DNA of 64,000 nt from Rhodoferax sp. (GCF_030697375.1 NZ_JAUYQD010000040.1:124001-188000), one strand, 5' to 3'. Positions 48,826 through 57,415 are shown, counted from the stretch's first letter. The notes: generated from the letters alone by a model not told the origin. Translations and numbers: made by a program.

Positions 48826-49207
48826 GCAAAAAATTTTAGTGTGCAACGATGAGTTTGCGGGCAAGCATGTGTTTTCAATCCAGGATAAGAAGCAAAGAAA
48901 ATCTTAACTGAGACCGGACGTTCTGTAGGCAGAGAATCTAGCGCGCCTCCGCCATAACTTCTTATGGATTGCGAGAAGTCAAGCCCATAGGCAACCCGTG
49001 CCAGCCTATGTCTCATTCACATGTACGACGTTCTCAATTCCGGGGGCATTGAGTCGCATGAACTGCTATCAGTTTAATAGCTGCTTTCGCTTACTCCACG
49101 CCGTGAATTGATAAATCGCACAAGTATGACAAATATCGAACGCCCTTCAGGACACTTCAATCCTAAAATATTTTTGTTAGGCATATCACCCCACTGGAGA
49201 GTTTCAC
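48826..49207. other. Divergent intergenic region of 382 bases
   Basis: This gap lies between the sensor kinase gene (minus) and the ACP gene (plus). It holds repeat copy E (49064-49100). No gene with a ribosome site was found. Promoters for both directions must be here but no confident pair was recognised. Confidence 0.5.
49064..49100 (+). repeat. Dispersed palindrome-plus-tail element, copy E
   Basis: This copy reads tgctatcagtttaatagctg then ctttcgcttactccacg. The palindromic head and the start of the tail match copies B and C; the final gggctaga block is missing. It lies 108 bases before the ACP start. Confidence 0.7.
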
Positions 49208-49459
49208 TTGAATACATCACAGGAAGTGCTTCGCATCCTTGACGAGGTCTTGAGTTTGAAAGGCCGATCGCTCTCATTCCAACGCAACACACCATTGTTA
49301 GGTGCGATTCCCGAGTTGGATTCAATGGCGGTAATTTCTCTTATTGGCGCTTTTGAAGAGCAATTTGGCTTGGTGATCGACGATGACGACATTGATGGCG
49401 CGACTTTTGCCACGATCGGATCGCTGTCTGACTTTGTTAGCAGCAAGTTGGCAACTTGA
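49208..49459 (+). CDS. Acyl carrier protein, exosortase A system-associated
   Basis: This 83-residue protein is an acyl carrier protein. The phosphopantetheine-accepting Ser39 lies in PELDSMAVISLI, with DSM replacing the common DSL, followed by the acidic helix FEEQFGLVIDDDDID. The start is TTG at 49208 with GGAGAG nine bases upstream; no in-frame ATG precedes the motif. The next gene starts directly after the stop, so it is in an operon with two hydrolases. It could carry acyl groups for the FeeM-like acyltransferase or amino-acyl groups from the AMP ligase; both are inferences. Confidence 0.93.
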   Translation: MNTSQEVLRILDEVLSLKGRSLSFQRNTPLLGAIPELDSMAVISLIGAFEEQFGLVIDDDDIDGATFATIGSLSDFVSSKLAT

Positions 49460-50320
49460 TTGAACTGCGCAGTGCAGCCTGAGGCCTTCTTTCTCCCGGC
49501 GAAAAACGGTCAACGATTTTGTTTGCTCCACCCCGCACACGGCCAAACCACGCGTGGCTTGGTGCTGTACATCCATCCTTTTGCCGAAGAAATGAACAAA
49601 ACCCGCCGTATGGCCGCATTGCAATCGCGTGCGCTGGCGAAAGCAGGCTACGCGGTACTTCAGATGGACCTGCTGGGTTGTGGCGACAGTTCTGGGGATT
49701 TTGGCGATGCCAATTGGCAGATATGGGTGGAAGATATTGTCCACGCATGCCATTGGCTCCGCGGCCATGCCCGCCTCCCCAAAGCCGAACTGGAGGCTGC
49801 CCCCCTGTGGTTATGGGGGCTTCGCGCGGGGTGCCTGCTAAGCGTATCCGCTGCCAAACAGCTGGGTAACGCTTGCAACTTTCTTTTTTGGCAGCCACCA
49901 CCATCCGGCAAGGTGCTTTTGCAGCAGTTCCTGCGTCTGAAAGTCGCTGGTGACATGCTGAATGGCAAGAGCAAGGAAGCACTGGAGACTCTACGCCGAA
50001 AAATATCCAACGGCACACCGATGGAGGTCGCCGGGTACATGCTGTCAGCTGAGCTCGCCATGGGGCTTGAACAGGCGGAGCTTGCGCCCCCGCCCGTCAT
50101 TGGAGGCCCATCCAGACTCGAATGGTTGGAAATAATTTCACAGGAAAACACCTGCGCAAGCGCCATTGGCAAGCAAAAAATTCTCCAGTGGCGGCAGTCG
50201 GGCTACGGTGTAAATAGCCATACCGTGCATGGCCCTGCGTTTTGGCAAAGCAGTGAATCGGTAGACGCACCAGCACTCATTGCGGCCACCACTGCCGCCC
50301 TTACACCGCCCGGGGTATGA
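49460..50320 (+). CDS. Alpha/beta hydrolase, exosortase A system-associated (hydrolase 2)
   Basis: This protein of up to 286 residues has the alpha/beta-hydrolase fold: an early LVLYIHPFAEEMNK strand-loop and DLLGCGDSSGDF. The nucleophile elbow, normally G-x-S-x-G, reads G120-L-R122-A-G124, so the serine is replaced by Arg and classical hydrolysis is unlikely. It resembles the second hydrolase of exosortase A loci (TIGR03101 from memory). The start is TTG at 49460, right after the ACP stop, or GTG at 49472; neither has a strong ribosome site. Its stop overlaps the next gene by four bases. Confidence 0.82.
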   Translation: MNCAVQPEAFFLPAKNGQRFCLLHPAHGQTTRGLVLYIHPFAEEMNKTRRMAALQSRALAKAGYAVLQMDLLGCGDSSGDFGDANWQIWVEDIVHACHWLRGHARLPKAELEAAPLWLWGLRAGCLLSVSAAKQLGNACNFLFWQPPPSGKVLLQQFLRLKVAGDMLNGKSKEALETLRRKISNGTPMEVAGYMLSAELAMGLEQAELAPPPVIGGPSRLEWLEIISQENTCASAIGKQKILQWRQSGYGVNSHTVHGPAFWQSSESVDAPALIAATTAALTPPGV

Positions 50321-51207
50321 AGTACGCAGAAGAAGCCGTGCTTTTTCCCTGCATGGGCGACACATTGCTCGGCATTGTGGCCAAACCGGAGGTGGCGACG
50401 GACACAGGGGTCATTGTGGTCGTGGGTGGGCCCCAGTACCGTGCCGGAAGTCACCGCCAGTTTGTACTCTTGTCTCGCGCGCTGGCAGCCGCAGGTTACG
50501 CCGTGCTGCGCTTTGACTACCGTGGTATGGGCGACAGCGAGGGTCCGCAGCGTGACTTTCAATCGGTCAGTCCTGACATTGCGGCGGCTATTGACACCTT
50601 GCAGCAGTGTGCCCCCTCCGTTCGGCGTGTGGCTTTGTGGGGCTTGTGCGACGGAGCATCCGCCGCCCTACTCTACCGCTTTGACACCCATGACCCGCGG
50701 GTGAGCGCTCTGTGCCTGCTCAATCCATGGATTCGGTCGGAGACAAGTTTGGCACGCACACAGGTGAAGCACTACTACACGCAGCGCATTGTCGAAAAGG
50801 AATTTTGGACCAAGCTACTGAACGGAAAAATCGGTCTCAAAGCCTTCAAGGCATTGTTACGCAGTGTCCAGTTATCCGTCGCGGGTCGCTGGTACTTGGC
50901 ATCCCAAGCCTCCGCACCGGACCGAGCCACACCAACACAAATGCCCTACCAGCAACGGATGGCACATGCATGGTGCAACTTCACGGGCAGCATCTTATTG
51001 CTGCTCAGTGGCGACGATTACACCGCCAAAGAATTTTGGGAATACGCCAGCAATGACCTGGCTTGGCAAAAATCCATGAAACATCCCCGCCTGACCTGCC
51101 GCAAACTGATCGGCGCCGATCACACCGTCTCCAACGCCCTATGCCGAGCGCAGGCGGAAGACCTGACACTTCGGCTGGGCTTGCCTAGTTCGGGTCCAAG
51201 CCACTAA
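50317..51207 (+). CDS. Alpha/beta hydrolase, exosortase A system-associated (hydrolase 1)
   Basis: This 296-residue protein is a second alpha/beta hydrolase with the motifs VVVGGPQYRAGSHRQ and FDYRGMGDSEG. Its nucleophile elbow reads G109-L-C111-D-G113, placing a Cys where most hydrolases have Ser, as in dienelactone hydrolases, and a late His lies in GADHTVSN. It resembles hydrolase 1 of exosortase A loci (TIGR03100 from memory). ATG 50317 overlaps the hydrolase 2 stop. It ends 23 bases inside a convergent GNAT-like gene. A thioesterase or acyl-transfer role with the ACP is plausible but inferred. Confidence 0.85.
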   Translation: MKYAEEAVLFPCMGDTLLGIVAKPEVATDTGVIVVVGGPQYRAGSHRQFVLLSRALAAAGYAVLRFDYRGMGDSEGPQRDFQSVSPDIAAAIDTLQQCAPSVRRVALWGLCDGASAALLYRFDTHDPRVSALCLLNPWIRSETSLARTQVKHYYTQRIVEKEFWTKLLNGKIGLKAFKALLRSVQLSVAGRWYLASQASAPDRATPTQMPYQQRMAHAWCNFTGSILLLLSGDDYTAKEFWEYASNDLAWQKSMKHPRLTCRKLIGADHTVSNALCRAQAEDLTLRLGLPSSGPSH

Positions 51208-51910
51208 AGACACGCGACTTGCTTGGCATCAATGGCCCTATGCACAGCCTAGGGCGACCACCAAATGCCACAAAAGGATGCTGGTTGGACATCATCCATT
51301 GAAACGAACCCAGGCACAAGAACAAGGCCCATCCGCATTTTCCCGCTCCCAGACTCCGGTGCGAAGCAATAGAGCGTTGGTTAAACGCATTGATTCTGCT
51401 GATGGTGTAACACACGCCTTGCGGTTTAAGCAGCGCATCGAATGCATCCCACTGTTTGGCAAAGAGAAACCCCAGTCGCTCTGGCGGGGCTACAAAAACA
51501 TCAAAATCCCAAACACACGCACCGTCCTTCGGCAAGACGTAGTCCACACGCACTTCATCTTCAATATAGGTATGGTGAACAAACCATATACAACCCACAA
51601 GCGCATCACCCTTGGTCGTCATCAGACATTGCGCCCCTTGGGAAAACCGCTGGGAAATGACTGCCGATGGACGCCCCAGATCGCTTAATGCAGGATCCAT
51701 AGCCTGAATGAGCCGAAAGGAGTATGCCCGCCCCCTGGCCAAGGGAAGCCTCGGCCGATCATGCACCGGTTGAGCCCAAAATTGGTAGAAAAAGAAACCA
51801 CACCGATGGTTAACCCGGCGCAATGCGCGGTCTAGCAGGTACAAAGATGCAGTCTTTGCACCCAATTCACGAACCAAGGTAGTTAATCGCTGCCAAGTTG
51901 AAGTCATCAT
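51185..51910 (-). CDS. GNAT-like acyltransferase
   Basis: This 241-residue protein has a distant GNAT look: a central strand pair GDALVGCIWFVHHTYIEDEVRVDYVLP, DFDVFVAPPERLGFLF and INAFNQRSIASHRSLG, the last matching the acceptor-side helix of N-acetyltransferases. Two ATGs are adjacent at 51910. The 3' end overlaps hydrolase 1 on the other strand by 23 bases. Similar proteins occur near exosortase A genes in my recollection. Substrate unknown. Confidence 0.65.
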   Translation of the reverse strand: MMTSTWQRLTTLVRELGAKTASLYLLDRALRRVNHRCGFFFYQFWAQPVHDRPRLPLARGRAYSFRLIQAMDPALSDLGRPSAVISQRFSQGAQCLMTTKGDALVGCIWFVHHTYIEDEVRVDYVLPKDGACVWDFDVFVAPPERLGFLFAKQWDAFDALLKPQGVCYTISRINAFNQRSIASHRSLGAGKCGWALFLCLGSFQWMMSNQHPFVAFGGRPRLCIGPLMPSKSRVFSGLDPN

Positions 51911-52002
51911 GGTGTTGCAGCGCTGAGTGTATTTTCACCCCGTACTCCACTTTTGCGCTTTCTCAATCTGAGGCAGACGACATCTGAATTTAATGGCTGA
52001 CC

Positions 52003-52728
52003 ATGAAAACCGCTTTCTGTAACTTTGGTCGCTATCAAACTCGTGCTGCAAAGGGGCTCGCCGCGGTCTTTGTGGCCACCGCACCGTTTGCGTCAGTCGC
52101 ACTTGCGCAGTCAAACTACTCATCCTGCGGATCGCTTGACAATCCCTATGGCCCCTTTGACTATCGCCTCCAAAAGAGCAAACTCAATATCGTGGAGCAA
52201 TACCACTTCACCCCCAATGTTGAGAGTCTGGTCAGTGGGAAGTCGTCAACTTTTGTAGGGGGCGACTTAGATTACACACTCAGGGCCTCTCCCAACCACC
52301 ACCGGGCCTTGATGGCAATGATGCGGCTTGGCGAAAAGCTAAAAACACCTCAGCCTCAGGGATTGAGTTATTCGGTGGAGTGTTATTTTGAACGTGCGCT
52401 TCGCTTTCGGTCCGATGACAGCATCGTAAGAATGCTTTACGCCACCTATCTCTTTAAGAATAACCGTGAGCCTGATGCGGTCAGGCAATTGGGACTGGCA
52501 TCGGAATCAGCGGGAGATAACCCTTTTACCCACTACAACATCGGTTTGATTTACCTTGACCTACAAAAATACGACCAAGCTTTGGCACAGGCCCACAAAG
52601 CCTACGGCCTTGGTTTCACCCAAGCAGCTTTGCGCGAGAAACTCAAAAGCCTAGGAAAGTGGAAAGAGTCCTCCGATACCCCACCAAATGCAGACAATTT
52701 GGGGGGAAGCGATAGTGGTCCTAAATAA
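52003..52728 (+). CDS. Secreted TPR-type protein of unknown function
   Basis: This 241-residue protein has a signal peptide (hydrophobic core AAVFVATAPFASVALA, cut after ALA-Q) and a C-terminal pair of tetratricopeptide-like helices (ALRFRSDDSIVRMLYATYLFK, THYNIGLIYLDLQKYDQALAQ). The middle has a conserved-looking CGSLDNPYGPFDYR segment. It lies divergent from the GNAT-like gene and just after the exosortase-associated hydrolases. It could be a periplasmic assembly factor for the exopolysaccharide, which is inference. Confidence 0.8.
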   Translation: MKTAFCNFGRYQTRAAKGLAAVFVATAPFASVALAQSNYSSCGSLDNPYGPFDYRLQKSKLNIVEQYHFTPNVESLVSGKSSTFVGGDLDYTLRASPNHHRALMAMMRLGEKLKTPQPQGLSYSVECYFERALRFRSDDSIVRMLYATYLFKNNREPDAVRQLGLASESAGDNPFTHYNIGLIYLDLQKYDQALAQAHKAYGLGFTQAALREKLKSLGKWKESSDTPPNADNLGGSDSGPK

Positions 52729-52740
52729 ACGTAGCCTCAT

Positions 52741-52766
52741 TTGAAAAAATCAATTTATTTTTTCAA
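52741..52766. terminator. AT-rich hairpin between convergent genes
   Basis: TTGAAAAAAT and ATTTTTTCAA form a perfect 10-base stem with a six-base loop, between the TPR gene stop (52728) and the phasin gene, whose stop codon it covers. The A and T runs on both sides would suit a bidirectional terminator, although the stem has little GC. Confidence 0.5.
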
Positions 52767-53160
52767 CCTCAATAATTTTTTTAACAGATTTCCGGCTAGC
52801 GTCAATGCCAATTTGACCTGCGTTCACGGCCTTATTGAAGGATGCCAACATCGTATCCATGCATTTGGCAAACTCTGAGTGAACTCCGAAAACGACGTCA
52901 AACATTCGCTGAGTATGGGCAGCATAGTCTTCCGTCGGGAGCCGTAACATTTCTATTTGCATCGTTAACCATTCCTGCGCACCTTTGGCACTTAACAACG
53001 TTTGAGCGCGCCTACACGACTCAACAACAGAGGCCTTTGAGGCAGCCAGATTCAACCAAACCATCTCTTCGAATCCACCGTACACATTTTTCGCCAAATC
53101 TTCCAGCATCTGAATGCCTTCCCTATTTGCGGTGGAAATTTTTTCTGAAATATTGTTCAT
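52750..53160 (-). CDS. Phasin-family protein
   Basis: This 136-residue mostly helical protein has the amphipathic character of phasins, which coat polyhydroxyalkanoate granules. The segments GFEEMVWLNLAASKASVVES and SEFAKCMDTMLASFNKAV fit that family. ATG 53160 follows AAGGAG at good spacing; a TTG six codons upstream is not supported. It is alone on its strand here, flanked by plus-strand genes. No PHA synthase is in the window. Confidence 0.8.
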   Translation of the reverse strand: MNNISEKISTANREGIQMLEDLAKNVYGGFEEMVWLNLAASKASVVESCRRAQTLLSAKGAQEWLTMQIEMLRLPTEDYAAHTQRMFDVVFGVHSEFAKCMDTMLASFNKAVNAGQIGIDASRKSVKKIIEVEKIN

Positions 53161-53487
53161 TGAATGCTCCTTGCTCAAATAGTAAACAGGCCAAATTTAT
53201 GACTGACACCACCCTATTCCAGTGAATTTCCCATGGCCCATTGAAGCCAATAAGCAATGCCATTGTGTGCGTTTTCGCATGCGCGACATACGCGATGTAG
53301 GAAGTTGAAATGCCCTATTTTCTAATTAAAGATAGGCTTGTTTTTGGTTGATTTTTCTCAATCGAGGCTCTCCCAACTCTGAATTTAATACCCTATAGAA
53401 AAAGTGATTTCTCTCGGGTCCGGCAGACAAGCTGTTGGGATTTTTTCACATAAAACAAACGATTTCATTCGTCAAGGAGCGTGGGTG
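53161..53487. other. Divergent intergenic region of 327 bases
   Basis: This AT-rich gap lies between the phasin gene (minus) and the glycan operon (plus). A TTGAAA at 53303-53308 with AAAGAT after a 17-base spacer is a weak promoter candidate for the glycan genes. A small TGCG-TTTT-CGCA hairpin lies near 53267. No other gene was found. Confidence 0.35.
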
Positions 53488-54561
53488 GTGAGTGAAAAAA
53501 CATACCTCATGAAGGCACCGACAGTAGTTTCGCGCCGTGACGGTGAAACGCAAAAATCCAATGGCGGAGAAAGGCGACCCGCCTTGGACCTATCTATCGT
53601 GGTACCCGTTTACAACTCAGCGGGCACCTTGGATAGCTTGCTACAACGAATCTCAAGCACCCTTGAAACGGTCACTCCAAACTACGAAATAATTCTGGTT
53701 GACGACGGAAGTCTCGATGATTCTTGGGCAGTGATTCAGGCGCTAAAGGAAAGTTATGGCGCTCATTTGATTGCCGTTCAGCTCATGCGCAACTACGGAC
53801 AGCACAACACATTGATGTGTGGTCTGGGTGTAGCCCGTGGGGAATATGTAGTCACCATGGACGACGATCTGCAGAATCCACCGGAAGAGATTCCCAGGTT
53901 ATTTTCATACATCAAACAACATAAGCTGGATCTTGTCTATGGCTGCCCCCAACATCGACACCATGCAGCATGGCGCAATTGGGGATCCCGCATTGTTTGG
54001 CATTTCTACCGCACCGTTTTTCGGTACCAGGTTACCCCCACGCCATTTCGCATCATGCGACATCAGCTGGCACAAAGCGTGATGTTCTACGACCTCAACT
54101 TTACCTACCTTGATGGCTTATTGGCCTGGTGCACCAACCGTGTTGCAAGTATTGAAGTCGAACACCATACCCGCGCACAAGGTCGATCCAACTATTCCAT
54201 TGGCAAGCTGCTGGTCCTGGCACTCAACCTGTACACCAATTTTTCGCTCATTCCGCTGCAAATCGTCAGCGGCTTGGGGTTATTGACCGCAGCCTCGGGG
54301 TTTTTTGTTGGTATGTACTACCTATTTCAATTCTTTGCCTCCAACATCGCAGTGCCAGGTTTTGCATCGACCATCATTGCCATTCTGATATTGGGTGGAG
54401 TCCAGCTTTTGGCACTGGGCGTCATAGGTGAATATCTGGGTCGATTACATCTGAACGTCAACCGAAAACCGCAGTATGTGATCCGCAATATTGAGCGCTG
54501 GGAAAAAATCCCTGCAATGGCGGTTGAAATTGTTCGGCATCAACATGTCGGCCATGTCTGA
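53488..54561 (+). CDS. Family 2 glycosyltransferase, polyprenyl-phosphate type (GtrB/ArnC-like)
   Basis: This 357-residue enzyme has a cytoplasmic GT-A domain (LSIVVPVYNSAGTLD, ILVDDGSLDDS, the VTMDDDLQNPPEE metal site) and two C-terminal transmembrane helices (about 255-280 and 290-315). That layout is typical of transferases that put a sugar onto undecaprenyl phosphate. I start at GTG 53488 because AGGAG lies eight bases upstream; an earlier frame to 53404 lacks support. It opens a run of overlapping glycan genes and overlaps the next by 17 bases. A GtrA-like flippase domain is encoded two genes on, a usual partner. Confidence 0.93.
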   Translation: MSEKTYLMKAPTVVSRRDGETQKSNGGERRPALDLSIVVPVYNSAGTLDSLLQRISSTLETVTPNYEIILVDDGSLDDSWAVIQALKESYGAHLIAVQLMRNYGQHNTLMCGLGVARGEYVVTMDDDLQNPPEEIPRLFSYIKQHKLDLVYGCPQHRHHAAWRNWGSRIVWHFYRTVFRYQVTPTPFRIMRHQLAQSVMFYDLNFTYLDGLLAWCTNRVASIEVEHHTRAQGRSNYSIGKLLVLALNLYTNFSLIPLQIVSGLGLLTAASGFFVGMYYLFQFFASNIAVPGFASTIIAILILGGVQLLALGVIGEYLGRLHLNVNRKPQYVIRNIERWEKIPAMAVEIVRHQHVGHV

Positions 54562-55330
54562 AAAAATATGCACTCCATCGCTGCAGATGGAATGGTCCCA
54601 GGCGCCATGGGATGCAGCGGTGTGCGGGTTTCCAGTCTTGCAAATTACGTCCATGAAAATTCAAGGAAAAAATGCCAGCCAGGACATGCAGATATTTGAA
54701 GATGAGCGGGACCGCCTGGGCGCAGGACTGGTGAGTTGCAGGTTACCGCACGCGTGTATGGCCGAATCCATGCTACTGGAGGACCACGGCTTTCGGTTCA
54801 TTGAAATGGTGTTCCAACCTGAAATTGACCTGGCGACTTTTGATGGAAATATAAGTATTTTCCCTTTAAAAATCGCCAATGCAGGAGAAATTGATTTACC
54901 AATTTTGCAGGATATTGCCAGAACAGCATTCCACAATGAACGATTCAAAATGGACCCTCGGCTTGATCCCGGCATCAGCGACCAGCGTTATCAAAACTGG
55001 GTCGTCAACAGCTTTTACCATCCAACACAGGATCTGTTTGTCATCTACAACGACGATCAAGCTATCGGGTTTTTCGTCACAGAATTACTGAACGCCAGCA
55101 CCTGTTACTGGCATCTCAATGCGATTGCGCCGGCCGCACAAGGAAGTGGTCTGGGGCGACGAGCATGGGTGAGCATGATGAATTATGCAATCACCACGGG
55201 CGCACAACGGGTACATACCAGTATCGCTGCACGAAACCAACGGGTGCTGAATCTCTATGCGAGTTTAGGCTTCCACTTTGCACCACCTTCCATGACATTT
55301 CACTGGGCCCGGCCAGAAGGATGCCAATAA
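54545..55330 (+). CDS. GNAT acetyltransferase, WecD/RffC-like
   Basis: This 261-residue protein has a GNAT core in its C-terminal half: FVTELLNASTCYWHLNAIAPAAQGSGLGRRAWVSMM, including the Q-x-x-G-x-G/A acetyl-CoA loop, and AARNQRVLNLYASLGF. The N-terminal half resembles WecD, which acetylates dTDP-4-amino-4,6-dideoxygalactose. A wecE gene two positions downstream makes that substrate, supporting the call. The ATG at 54545 or 54554 both lie within the end of the previous gene and have weak ribosome sites. Base composition is visibly more AT-rich than in the first half of the window. Confidence 0.8.
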   Translation: MSAMSEKICTPSLQMEWSQAPWDAAVCGFPVLQITSMKIQGKNASQDMQIFEDERDRLGAGLVSCRLPHACMAESMLLEDHGFRFIEMVFQPEIDLATFDGNISIFPLKIANAGEIDLPILQDIARTAFHNERFKMDPRLDPGISDQRYQNWVVNSFYHPTQDLFVIYNDDQAIGFFVTELLNASTCYWHLNAIAPAAQGSGLGRRAWVSMMNYAITTGAQRVHTSIAARNQRVLNLYASLGFHFAPPSMTFHWARPEGCQ

Positions 55331-55334
55331 AGCC

Positions 55335-56288
55335 ATGGATATCTATATGCACCTCACTCGGTACGCAGTGGTGGGACTCTTCTCCAATGCGTTTGTCTAT
55401 GCAATCTACCTGGCACTGACACATTTTGGACTCGACCCCAAACTCGCCATGAGCCTGGTGTATTGCATCGGAGTGCTGCAAACTTTTGTGTTCAACAAAG
55501 CATGGACGTTTCAATTTTCCGGAACAACAGCTCCCGCCTTTGCACGTTACGCCGCAATTTACGCCGTGGGATATTTAATAAATATTTTTGTAATCATCTT
55601 ATTGGTGGAGAGAGCTGATCTGCCACACCAATGGGTGATGGCCGGCCTGATCTTATTTATGGCGGTATTCTTTTTTATGGGCCAAAAATTTTGGGTCTTC
55701 CGCCATGATTCCAGAGCAAGGCGCGATGAAACAGGTTTGGCCGTGCATATGCATCTACAACGTTGGCTTTTTGGAACCTACTCGTTTATAGAAAACCTTC
55801 TGAGAATCGTACTGGAGTTATTTCCACAGCCTCTGCGCTATTGGGTATTCAAAGCAATGCTAGGACGCCTTGGTCACCATTCAATGATTGATTACCAGAC
55901 CTATTTTCGTTACCCCTGGAAAATCAGAATTGGCGACGGTGTCTGGATCAATCGGGGCTGCGAGTTTTATGCTTCCATGCTGGCTGGCAGCGCCCACATC
56001 ACCATCGGTGATCACAGCGCTTTAGGGCCACGTGTTCGGGTGCTCAGCGCCACCCATAACTATCGGTATCTGACCCTCCCTGACCAGGCCACCAGTGTGA
56101 CGATAGGCCACCACGTCTGGATCGGTGCAGGCGCAACGATTCTTCCGGGGGTACGCATCGGCGACGGTGCCGTCGTGGCTGCAAGCAGCGTGGTGACGCA
56201 CGACGTAGCCCCCTTTTGCATAGTTGCAGGCAATCCAGCGCGGTTCATCAAAACCAGGGAGTTAGACAATGCAAGTTCCATTCAATAA
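55335..56288 (+). CDS. Fusion of GtrA-family flippase and hexapeptide-repeat acyltransferase
   Basis: This 317-residue protein combines two domains normally encoded apart. Residues about 1-125 have four transmembrane helices and the GtrA signature (RYAVVGLFSNAFVYAIYL, VFNKAWTFQF, FFFMGQKFWVF), the family thought to flip undecaprenyl-linked sugars. Residues about 175-310 form a left-handed beta helix of hexapeptide repeats (IRIGDGVWINRGCEF, ITIGDHSALGPRV, VTIGHHVWIGAGATILPGVRIGDGAVVAASSVV) of the WcaF/WbbJ acetyltransferase kind with catalytic-type His in SATHNYR. There is no stop or frameshift at the junction. It starts four bases after the WecD-like gene and overlaps wecE by 20 bases. Confidence 0.88.
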   Translation: MDIYMHLTRYAVVGLFSNAFVYAIYLALTHFGLDPKLAMSLVYCIGVLQTFVFNKAWTFQFSGTTAPAFARYAAIYAVGYLINIFVIILLVERADLPHQWVMAGLILFMAVFFFMGQKFWVFRHDSRARRDETGLAVHMHLQRWLFGTYSFIENLLRIVLELFPQPLRYWVFKAMLGRLGHHSMIDYQTYFRYPWKIRIGDGVWINRGCEFYASMLAGSAHITIGDHSALGPRVRVLSATHNYRYLTLPDQATSVTIGHHVWIGAGATILPGVRIGDGAVVAASSVVTHDVAPFCIVAGNPARFIKTRELDNASSIQ

Positions 56289-57396
56289 GCCTTACATGAC
56301 CGGGAAAGAACTCTGGTACATCTCGCAAGCCCACGCAAGTGGCCACTTGGCAGGAGATGGCCAGTTCACCCAAAAATGCAGTACCTGGTTGGAGCATCGC
56401 ATTGGCTGCAAAAGAGCATTGCTGACCCACTCCTGCACTGCAGCGCTTGAAATAGCAGCCATGCTGACGGACCTGCAACCAGGCGACGAGGTCATCATGC
56501 CCTCTTACACATTTGTTTCCACTGCCAACGCCTTCGTTCTGCGGGGTGCAAGGCCTGTGTTTGTGGATATTCGGCCTGACACCCTCAATATTGATGAAAG
56601 CAAAATTGAGGACGCCATTACTCCGCGCACCAAGGTGATTATTCCGGTGCACTACGCGGGAGTCAGTTGCGAGATGGATACGATCATGGATATTGCACGG
56701 CGGCACAATTTGATGGTGGTGGAAGATGCGGCGCAGGGCATTATGTCCACCTACAAAGGACGCCCGCTTGGCAGCATGGGACATATGGCGGCCCTGTCGT
56801 TTCACGAAACAAAAAACATCATTTCCGGCGAGGGCGGCGCACTGCTGATCAATGACCCGCGCTTGGTAGAACGTGCTGAGATGATCCGCGAAAAAGGGAC
56901 CAATCGCAGCCAGTTCTTCAGAGGCCAAGTGGACAAATACACCTGGGTAGACATTGGCTCGTCTTATTTACCCGGTGAAATTGTGGCTGCATTTTTGTGG
57001 GCACAGATGGAAGAGGCGGAGGCCATCACCAAACGGCGCCTGGACATTTGGTCCAACTACCACCAGTGGTATGCAAGTCTGGAACGGTCGGAAAAACTAC
57101 GCCGCCCGACCATGCCCCGCGAATGTGTGCACAACGCCCACATGTACTACCTGCTATTGCCAAGCCTGGCCCATCGCACGGCTTTTATTGATCGCCTCAA
57201 GACCAAGGGGGTCAATACGGTGTTTCATTACATTCCCCTGCATTCGTCTCCGCTAGGGCATACCACGGGACGTTCCGTTGGCGATATGGCAAACACCAAC
57301 AATGTGGGTGAGCGGCTGGTTCGGTTGCCGCTGTGGTTGGGTTTGGAAGAACAACTCGCCGATGTCATCGGTGAAGTGGTTTCTGCAGCGCAGTAG
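56269..57396 (+). CDS. wecE: dTDP-4-amino-4,6-dideoxygalactose transaminase
   Basis: This 375-residue sugar aminotransferase of the DegT/DnrJ/EryC1 family is close in length to E. coli WecE. It has the PLP lysine at residue 182 in SFHETKNIISGEGGAL, Asp153 in EDAAQGI and the N-terminal VPFNKPYMTGKELWYI typical of WecE. It makes dTDP-4-amino-4,6-dideoxy-D-galactose from dTDP-4-keto-6-deoxyglucose using glutamate. With the WecD-like acetyltransferase it would yield dTDP-Fuc4NAc. RmlA and RmlB, which supply the precursor, are not in the window. Start ATG lies inside the end of the previous gene. Confidence 0.93.
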   Translation: MQVPFNKPYMTGKELWYISQAHASGHLAGDGQFTQKCSTWLEHRIGCKRALLTHSCTAALEIAAMLTDLQPGDEVIMPSYTFVSTANAFVLRGARPVFVDIRPDTLNIDESKIEDAITPRTKVIIPVHYAGVSCEMDTIMDIARRHNLMVVEDAAQGIMSTYKGRPLGSMGHMAALSFHETKNIISGEGGALLINDPRLVERAEMIREKGTNRSQFFRGQVDKYTWVDIGSSYLPGEIVAAFLWAQMEEAEAITKRRLDIWSNYHQWYASLERSEKLRRPTMPRECVHNAHMYYLLLPSLAHRTAFIDRLKTKGVNTVFHYIPLHSSPLGHTTGRSVGDMANTNNVGERLVRLPLWLGLEEQLADVIGEVVSAAQ

Positions 57397-57415
57397 CATC
57401 AGAGACGTTCTGTCG

